12,987 nucleotides of DNA from Candidatus Rifleibacteriota bacterium (GTDB lineage: Bacteria > UBP17 > UBA6191 > JACPRK01), in contig JACQZL010000154.1 in assembly GCA_016213865.1 (NCBI GenBank), forward strand, positions 1 through 12,987. The letters are read 5' to 3'. This document shows, one piece after another, positions 1 to 9,200 of the stretch. Numbering within the stretch: position 1 is the first letter of the stretch; each line of letters begins with the position of its first letter. The position numbers and the translations under genes are program-made. The notes beneath the pieces were generated by a model that ran no database searches, was not told the DNA's origin, and saw only the letters and a list, made by a program, of their open reading frames with translations.

Positions 1-204
1 CCCGGCGGGCTGCTGGTCGAGCGCGGCGAGGGCGACGCCACCCGCGCGTCGTTCCGGGCGCTGACCGGCGGCGACGAGGAGTACGACGCCTGGCGGCACT
101 TCTACAACGACGTCGCCCGCCTCGCCTGGGCGACCGCGCCGACGATGACCGAGCCGCTGCCGGTCGAGTGTCCCTCGGGCGGAACGATGGGGTCGTTGAA
201 CTGA
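1..204 (+). CDS. Partial FAD-dependent oxidoreductase-like fragment (CrtI/phytoene desaturase type), 3' end chimeric
   Basis: Plus-strand frame 1 is open from the window edge to a TGA at 202-204 (67 residues). The first 54 residues or so read like a real protein: GGLLVERGEGDATRASF, then a YDAWRHFYNDVARLA helix and APTMTEPLP. This resembles the region after the N-terminal FAD-binding fold in phytoene-desaturase-like NAD(P)/FAD oxidoreductases, best known to me from actinobacteria. Such enzymes desaturate or oxidise hydrophobic polyene or amine substrates using FAD. The FAD-binding GxGxxG motif would lie off the left edge. From about residue 55 (base 163) the frame reads VECPSGGTMGSLN and stops; this is the antisense of the giant minus-strand gene, not a plausible continuation. 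The fragment is therefore cut at both ends. Family recognition is from memory and tentative; a different FAD amine-oxidase-like protein is possible. Confidence 0.4.
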   Translation, partial: PGGLLVERGEGDATRASFRALTGGDEEYDAWRHFYNDVARLAWATAPTMTEPLPVECPSGGTMGSLN

Positions 205-3200
205 TCCGGCGGCACGTCGATGTCGGGGTCGCCACCCGTCTCGGCGAACGAGTAGCTGAACCCCTGGAGTTGAACGCCCGTGATCCCGCCGCAACTGATG
301 CTCGGATCCGACCCGGCGAAGACGTAACGGACTCGGTTGGTCGAGATCCAGGTGCCGTCAGACGAGGTGATGTTCGTCGTGACCGGCCCGTCGAGGCGAT
401 ACACCTCGAAGGTCGACAGCCACGGCGGGTCGGCATCGAGCGAAAGCCCCGTCATGTACCGGTAGGGCCCCAGGTTGGTCAGCCTGTCACGCCCGGCCAG
501 GTAGAGCATGTTGCACCGGGCGCCCGGCGGCAGCGGCAGGTCGACGTGGTCGACGCTGCGGTTCTGAGGAGCGTTCGAGGCCGTCGAGTCCCACGTGTAG
601 CTCCAACGGTCCGTCTGACTGTCCGCCAGGCCGATGCCCGAGCCGTCGGTGAAGGACGTCTGGATGGGATTCCAGGAGACCCGCAGGACCAGCGCATTGG
701 TCGGCGGCAGGGTCTGCCCCACGCCGACCGCGATGCCGCCCGGCGGGCCGAAGGTCGGTGAGGAGGGGACCTCCCCGTCGAACTGGAGTACCGGCGCGAC
801 TGCGCTCGGGCCGGTGTTCTTGACGTCGTAGTAGAGCTTGTCGGCGTAGACCGACGGTGGAGTGACGGTCTGCGGCAGGTTCACGTAGCTGGAGAGCCCT
901 TCGTAGTCGTTGGCGCCGTTGCTCACCACCCGCAGGCGGAGGCTCTGCACCTGCAAAGCTGCGTCGCCGGTGACGGTGATGCGCTTGACCACCATCAACG
1001 GGAACGTCAGCAACCGGTTCGTGTCGGTGGCCCCCGCGGCGACCGTGGCCCCCGTGACGGTCTGCGTCCCCGCGGCGAGACCCTGGTCGAAGCTGCCCTT
1101 GACGTTCAGCGTGTAACTGGGTGTGAGGGTCCCCGGCAGGTACGGGGCCTGGTGCTCCCAGGCCACACTGTCGGCCATGATGGCCGCGCGCGTCGAGTAC
1201 CTGGCCGAGTTGGTGGAGGAATGGCCGTACCGCGTGCCGTCGACCTGAACGGCGTAGTCCGTATCGCAGTTGACGCAGGGCAAGAACGAGTACTGGTCTT
1301 GCCGTTCGTACACCAGATACGCAGCCTGGGTCCCGGGCACCGAGAACGACTGGGTCGTCCCGATGCCCGACATCTCCGTCTCGGCCGCTTGCACCATCAC
1401 GTCGGCGCCGCTCGCCGGCCGGAGGGCGACGTTGCGGAACTTGATGTGAGCCGGGTTGGCGCCGGTGTTGGAGAGCGTGAACGCGATCCTGGACACGTCG
1501 TACGAGCCATTGAGCGGGGTGACCACCGTCTGCCACGCCAGGTCGAGGACCTGGGCCATCGTATCGCTCGTCTCGTTCGTCCGGAACGGCGTCGTGTCGG
1601 TCAGATCGCCGAGGGTAGCCACCAGCACTCCTGCCTTGTACAGCTTGAACTTGCGCAGGTCGGCGATCCCGGCTGTCGCCTTCAGCGAGACCGTCAGATC
1701 CGTGAACGCCATCGTCAGGGGAAAGGTCCGACTGATGGCTGCGAAGGGCTGCGCCTTGACGCTGGTGCCCTGGTTCCACGAGATCGGCGTCCCGTTGAAG
1801 AACGCCATCCGCAGCCCCGTCGCGGTCGGGAGATTCACCGGACCCGTCGTGTCCAGATAGAACTGAGTCGAGACGATCGAGCCGGCGAAGGAGAGCCGGT
1901 CGACGGCCCGGGCGCTGAACGTCTTTGGCCCGTCGCGGTCCAGGGGAGCGGGCGAGCGCGCCGGCAACTGCACGACGAAATCCGAGGTCGTCGGTCCCTG
2001 ATATCCCCACGACCTCATGCTCGGCGCCGCCGTGGTCAGCACCGCCGAACGTTGCGAGGTGACGGCGGCCGGGACCAGTCCGTCGACGAGCCAGCAATCC
2101 GCCCGCTCCACGCCCGAACCCGCGGACCTGGGCGACACGGTCGAGCCGACGGCCAGGTCCTCGGAGCGCCAGTGGAACCTGGGCAGGGGCTCGTTGGTCC
2201 AGGTCACGCCGTTCGTCGCGGTCGTCATCCGGGTCGTCTGCAGCGTGCCCAGGGGCGGCGCGCTGGGCCATTGCCAGTCCAGCCGGCTGCAGAGCGGAGC
2301 GGTGGTGTCGAAGAGGATGGGGATCGTGGCGTTGCCCTGGGTCTGCTCGTTGCCGATCTTGTCGACCGGCTGGATGCGGTAGTAGTAGACCGAGTCGTCC
2401 TCACCGGGGTCTCCGGCCCCGACCCCGGCCAGAGAACTGATCAGCGTCGAGAGCGGCCTCGTGCCCCAGTAGCGGTTGACCCCCGCCTCGAAGGGCGACG
2501 TGGAACGGGTCGTCGCGACCAGGCCCGGGCTGGCGTGGTTGACGGTCGCCGGCATCGGGTCCAGGGCGCTGCGGTAGATCCGGAACGTCCCGAGCTGCGT
2601 CCCCGCCGCGCCGTTGTCCGGCACGTTCTGCCACGTGGCGACGACGTTGGAGGTAGGCGTGGGCAGCGTGACCGAGATGAGGGCGTTCGGTGGCTGGTTG
2701 TCCCGCTGCACGTCCAGAATTCGAACGGGCGTGCCGATGTTGGTCAGCCGGTCCAGGGCCGACATCCAGAGGGAAGCGCTGGCCACGGGCTTGGCCGCCT
2801 GCGATTCGGCCAGGCGCTCGAGCGGCAGCACGACCTGCGTTGCCCCCGTGGTCACGGTCGTAGACTCCGCCGTTCCGGAGGGCTCGTTGAGGCCCTGGGC
2901 CAGGGTCTGGTCCAGCGCGAAGGTGTAACGCCACTCCTGGGCATCGGCCGTCGCAAAGCCGCGGTCGGAGCGGTGGACCCCGACGCCCGAACCGTCCCTG
3001 GCGCAGGCCTCGATCTCGGCCCAGCGCACCGTGACCTCCGCGGCGCTCGTGATCGTCGTGACCGGAAGGGTGGTCCCCGGGCGGATCGTCTGGCGGTTGT
3101 CGAAGTACGCCAGGTCGAGCCGCGTCGTGAGGATCGTCGGGCCCGTGCCGTCGAAGTGGAAGGTCGTCGTACGCCGGGTCGAGAAGTGGGAGACGTGGTC

Positions 3201-6200
3201 GACCGCCTGGACCGTGAAGGCCTTGACCCCGTCCGCGCCCTCGATCGTGACCTTCTGCGTGTCCGTGCCGACCTTGGACGGACTGGCGGCCTCATGGACG
3301 GGTTCGACCGACAGGCCTGCTTCACTAAACGTGGTGTTGATCCCGCGCACGCGGCTCCCCGGGTCGGTCGGATCGATCCACGAGAAGCGAGCGAAGTCGG
3401 TCGACTTCCAGTTGAAGTCGACGTTGCGGTAGTTGGTCCAGTCCAGCGCGTCGACCCCGGCCGGTCCGGTGTTGAGGCGGGACGGGAGGACAGCCAGGTC
3501 GGCCGGCGGCTCGTCCGGCGTCACCGTCCACGCGAGCACGTCGACCGTCGGCGTCGTCCGGTCATAGACGAGCTGCCGTTGCCGGTTGCCCAGCCACTGC
3601 CAGTTGTGGACGGCGTCCTCCGGCACGACCGTGTAGTAGAACGTCCCGTCCGAGGTGCCGTTCGTGGCCAGGGCCGAGTCGGCGTACGTCGGCGTCGCGG
3701 CGGCAGTCGAGCCAATCTCCACACCCAGTTGACCTCGCAGCGCCGCGGCCTGGATGCGGTGGCTGCGGAAGACGTGGTACTGCAAGACGCCCGCGGAGGC
3801 AGGGGACGGTCCGGGATCGGTGGGCGGATTCCAGGTCAACACGACTCGGGTCGTCGGGTCCTGGGCCGTGATGGACCGGCCCGCGTCGACGGGGTCCGGC
3901 GACAGCAGGTCGCTCGAGGCCGTGAACTGGCGCCGGCGGGGTCCGATGTTCGTCAGGCGGTCCAGCGCCGAGAGGAGGAAATCGCGCGACTCGTTGCGGT
4001 CCAGGAAGTCCCGGCAGTCCGTCAAGCCCAGGGTCGAGATCGGCTCCGCGGTGCGGAATTGCGTCCGGTACTCGTACTGCCACTCGGCCGCGTTCGCGAG
4101 GCCCTGGGCGGTCAGGACGTTGTTCACGCCGACCCCGTGCCCGTCGTCGGCGGCGCGACCCACGCCGTCGTTGGCGCTGCCGTTGATCTCGTTCCAGAGC
4201 ACCTCGAGGCCGATCGCACTGGTGACGTAGTTCGCGGCGAGCGTGCTCGTCGAGGCCCAGGTGCCGGGCCCGGACGCCGTCTGCCGCAGGCCCTCGACGA
4301 CGACCAGGTAGTCGCCCGTGTTCGACTGGACGCCGCCATCGGCGTGAGTCCAGCGGAGGCTGTCGGCCACGGGCGTCAGCGGATCCGAGACCTCCTGCAG
4401 GTCGTTGAACGTGGTCGCGGCCGCGACCTCGGACGTGAGCGACGCAGGCGGGACCGCCCCGCCGATCACGTCGGTGCCGCCCAGGCGCAGGGTCGCGTCC
4501 GAGATGCCGACGGCCCCGTTGAGGCAGTAGAAGGCGACCCGGGAGACCGCGACGGTGGTCCCGAAGTCGGCGGACTGGGACTGCGGCGCGGCGGTCGCCG
4601 TTCGGTTCGGGAAGGAGAGGCGCACCAGCTCTCGAGGGGTCCTGCGGACTCGCGTCCCCAGATTGGCCGTGATCCGGGGGCCGGACGTGTCGAGCTGATA
4701 ACTGGTCGTGTACAGGCTGGAGCGGTTCCCGACCAGGTCGAAGGCCTGGACCGTGAAGGTCTTCTTGCCGTCCTTGCCTGTAGCAAGCGGGTCGGCCGCC
4801 TGCTCGTCGCGCGTGGTGAGCTGGCCGGAGGCCGAGGGGAGCGCGGGCGGGAAAGAGAGCGGGGGCTGGACCACGGCGCCGTTCTCGGCAAACGAGGTGT
4901 TGTAGCCCTTGATGCCGCTTCCCTCCTCGGTGTGGGGCCGGTAGACCGAGAACCGGGACAGGTCGCGGCCTGTCCAGAAGAAGCGGACGGGCATGACGTT
5001 GGTCCATCGGACCTGGTCGCCGGTGGTGAGCCGCAGGTTGGCCGTCGACCGCGTGAGGTCGAGGGGCTGGGGCCGCACGTCCCACGCGACGACGTCGGTC
5101 ACTGTCGGCTCCAGGTGGAACGGGTCGACCGTCGGCGTCGTGTGGTCGAAGTGGATCGAGAGCTCGTTGTTCGCGTGCCCCTGTTCGGTGCCGAAGCTGT
5201 CCACCGGCCGCATCTGGTAGGTGTAGATGTCGTCGTCACGTCCCAGCGGAAGGAGCGGGTGGGTCGTCTCGCAGACGTGCGACGGGTCTCCGACCACGGT
5301 GTCGTTCACCTGGGTAGTCAGCAGGGTGCCTTCCATCGTCGCCGTCAGCACGAACGTCTGGGAGGCCGGCGCCGAGTGGTGGAAATAGAGCCGATAGTAC
5401 TTTTGGGTCGTGGGATCGGGGACGTCGTCCACGTCGTTCCACAGCATGGTCATCACCGACGTGTAGTGCGTCGGCGGGACGGGCACCGCGGGCGGGACCT
5501 TCGGACGCAGCGTCAGGACAGGGACGGGCTCCGAGACGTCGCTCCGGAACGTGTACAGCAGGGCGAACGCGCCGAGGTTGGTCAGCCGGTCGCGGGCCGC
5601 CAGCCAGAACTGCCGGCTCGTGTTGGCGGGTAGCGCCAGGCCGAGCTTCGAGGGCGTCGAGAGGTCCGCCGCCTCGGTCGACAACGCTCCGGTCCCGCCC
5701 GTCAGGCCGCCGGTCCCGCCCGACCACTGGTAGCGCCACTCGAGCGCGTCGGCCACGCCGCCGGCGGTGTACGTGTGGTTCACTCCGACGCCGATGGCGG
5801 CGTCGGTCGCGACCTGCTCGACCTCGCGCCATCTCAGGTCCAGCGCGGGCCAAGAGGTCGACGCCGTCGTCAACGACGTGGCGGCCACCCAGGCCCCGGG
5901 GCCGCCGGTCGCGTCGTACCCGCTCACCTGGATGTAGAACCGGGCGTCGGGCTGACCGTCCGGCCGGTACGAGTCGTACTGCAGTCCGCTGGCCAGAGGG
6001 TGCCGGCCGTCGGCCCCCGCGGGTACCTGCCAGACGAACGGGGTGAAGGTCGTCAGCGCCGCCGACTGGGACGACTGGAGCGTCTCGGCCAGCGCCACCC
6101 CAGAGGCGTTCTTGAGGACCAGGTTGCCGACCACGAGCCGGCCCGCCACGACCTGGAAGCGCACGTCGGTCACGCGCATCGCCGGAAGGAGGGCCAGGTC

Positions 6201-9200
6201 GGGGTTCGACTTGAGCCCCGGGCCGCGGGCCTCGGTCAGGGTCCCGCTGGTCGGGTTGCGGATGACGCGTCGCGTCAGACCCATGTTGCGCACCTCGAGC
6301 TGAGCAGCCGGCGCGGAGACCACCGGACCCCTGGTGTCGACGTAGACCCAGGTCGTGACCGGGCTGGCGACGTTGGCCAGGGCGTCCCAGGCCTGCAGCG
6401 TCAGGCACTTCTTGCCGTCGGGCGTACAACTGGTGATCCGGGACGACGGGTGCGAGACGTCGACGTCGACCCCGAAGGCGCCCGCCTGGTGCTGCGTCGG
6501 CCAGAGCGCCGGGACCGGCGGCACCGCGCCCACCTGCGACAACGTCATGTTGACGCCCTTGACGCCGATGCCGCTGTCGGTCGTCTTGCCCTTGCAGCCG
6601 GGGTCGCTGAACTTCCACTGGAACCGGGGTTGCGTGTCGTTCGTCCAGAAGACCGTCGCCGGGTTCGCCTCGGTCGCGAGCCTGAGCTTGCGCAGCGAGT
6701 TGGCGTACTTGGGCGAGACCGGGCTGGTGGTGTATCGGAAGGTGTCCAGCGCCGGCGGCGTGGTATCCAGGTAGACCGTCGTCAGGTAGGTGGGCGCCGC
6801 GGGCGGACCGGGGTCCGGGGACGAGAGCGGGGCCGGCGTCACGTTGAAATTGGTGTCCCGGAACCGGAAGTTGAACTCCTTGGGTCCGTCTGCCGCTGAC
6901 AGCGTGAACGCCTCCGTCATGAGCTGGGTCTTCGGAGTGCCCTTCGGTTTGATGAGTCTCCAGCGCTTGAGACGGGCGGGGCGGCCCGCGTCGTCCGGAC
7001 CCGCGTTGGCCGGGCCGTCGTGCTCCGCGTCGACGGCCGTGGCGTGGCTCTGGCCCGAGTAGAAGCCCTCGAGCGAGTTCGAGTGCTCGCGGTAGATGTC
7101 GCCGTCATCCGCGGCGTCGTAGGTGACCTGGACGTCCAGGCAACTGGTCCAGCGCGTCCGTCCGGCGCTCAGCCACCCCGAGGTCGCCGGCCAGTAGAGC
7201 CAGCTCTGAGCATCGGCCGCCCGATCGACGTGGTTCTTGGGCAGGAGCGTCTCGAGGAAGAGGCCCGGCAATCCGGTCCCGGCGGTGTTCGTCGGCAGCG
7301 CGGTGTCGACCGCAACTGACGCTTCGACCGGCGCCAGGAGCTCCAGCTTCTCGTCCCGGTACCAGACCCGCGCGGTCAGGGTGCCGACCTTGCCGTCCAG
7401 GAAGGGCCAGGTGAGGTCCGGGCTGAAGACCCGCGGAGCCCCGCGGACGTCGATGAGCTGCATGAACTGGAACGTCGACGGCTTGAGCTTGCGGCCGTCG
7501 ACCTCCGTGAAATCGTAGTCCGGGGCGGAGGTGCGCAGCGTCTGGCTGGTCCCGGCGGGCAGGTACAGGCTGCCGTCCGAGGCGACGTAGGCGAAGCTCG
7601 AGACGACGGTCGTGCCCTGGGACCCCGTGAAGTTCAAGCGGACGGCGGCAAAGACCGTGCCCGTCGTCATCATCTCGAAGGCGTTCGAGTAGTTGGCGAA
7701 CTCCACCTTGAAGACCGTTCCGGCGACGGTTCCCGTCGTCAGGTCAGGCGTGCCGACCGCGGCCCGATCGGGCACGTCCACCAGGGCGGTGAAGGGAGCA
7801 TCGGGATGGACCCCCGCAAGGCCCGGGCTGGTGGGCTCGGTCTGCATCGCCAGCACGCGCGGTTTGTTGTCGTTGCCCTTGAGGAAACGTGCCGACGGGG
7901 CCAGGATGTCGCTCAGGCTGTAGGCCGTCTGCGACGCCACGAAGCCGACGCGGACCCGGAAGCGGTTGCTGGAGAGGTGGTAGTCCTTCGCCGCCACCAG
8001 GCCCGAGTTGAAGCCCTTGATGACGCCCTTGTACGGGTAGGTGGCGAAGTCGCTGGGGTTCGTGCTGATCAGCAGGTTCTCGCTCTTGTCCCAGACCTCG
8101 GTCGCCAGGTAGAGCTTGTTCGTGCCGTGGAGGTCCTTCGTGCGGAAGCCGGCCTGGCCGCTCGCGACCTGGTCGGGCAAGACCAGGATGCCCTCGTTGA
8201 CGCGCCCGGCCTCGAAGTTGGGGTCGGCCACGCGGTTGACGCGCGCCAGGATCGGGTGACGATCGAGTTGAGTCACGTCCCCGGGCGCGATCGTGACCGT
8301 GCGTGGCACCTCGTAGACGCGGTACTCGACCTCGGCGGCTCCCTTGACCAGCGCCAGGTAATAGCGGTGCTGGTTGTCGACCGCGAAGCTGTCCTCGTTG
8401 TCGTTGGTGCTCGAGTTGGGCCGGCGAGAGTAAAGGAACCCCAGGCGATCGTCGGGGTTGGGGAAGTTGTCGATGGTGAGGAAGTCCGGCCCGTCCGAGA
8501 CGAACGCGTCCTCGAACGTGGTCGAGGCCGGCAGCTTCACGGCGTTGCGGCGCCACTGCTCGACGAACGGGAAGGCCGAGTCGATGTCTGACAGGCCCAG
8601 GATCACCGGCGTCCTGTCCTTCGTCTGGAAGTAGGTCAGGTTGCCCGAGCCGATGATCGTCCAGGTGAAGCTGGTCAAGGCGGCGCTCGCCTGGCTGAAG
8701 TTGGTGGTCGTCTGCGCCGTCAGCTTCTGACTGGTATTGGCCAGGTTGTCCTGGAACTGGACGTAGGACTGGATGATGCCGGTGGCCGGCAGCTTGGCCA
8801 GCGGGCCGAAGTTGTGCGTGAAGGAGGTTGCGTACGGCTTGTAGGTGGGCACGACCTGGTCCGGGGTCGTGATGAGCACCTTGCCGCGCGGCACCAGACC
8901 GCTCCCCCGGTCGGTCGCCGTCACCTCGAGCGTACCGATGATGCTCTGGGTCCGCGTGTCCACCTGGACCTTCACGATCCGCGTCGGCGACATGACCTCC
9001 GGCGGCGTCGCGTCGTAGAAGATCGAAACCGAAGTGACGCCTCGCGTGAACGGCAACGACGGGAAGTTGTCCAGTTCGGTCGAGATGAACGGGCCGGCAC
9101 TGCGGAAGATGGCGTGGACCCAGTGCGCCCCGTCGGCGGCCAGAGAGAGGCCACCCTGCGAGTCCCAGCCCAGGCCGGTGCGTGGGTCTCCGGGAACGAA

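Noticed and set aside
487..2271. Minus-strand alternate frame of about 590 codons inside the giant
   Set aside because: Arginine, glycine and proline rich shadow of the giant frame; the repeat motifs lie in the other frame.
1152..5633. Plus-strand open frame of about 1,490 codons antisense to the giant gene
   Set aside because: Composition is dominated by R, G, V, D and H with no domains. It is the expected stop-poor mirror of a high-GC coding frame, while the minus frame shows clear domains and repeats.
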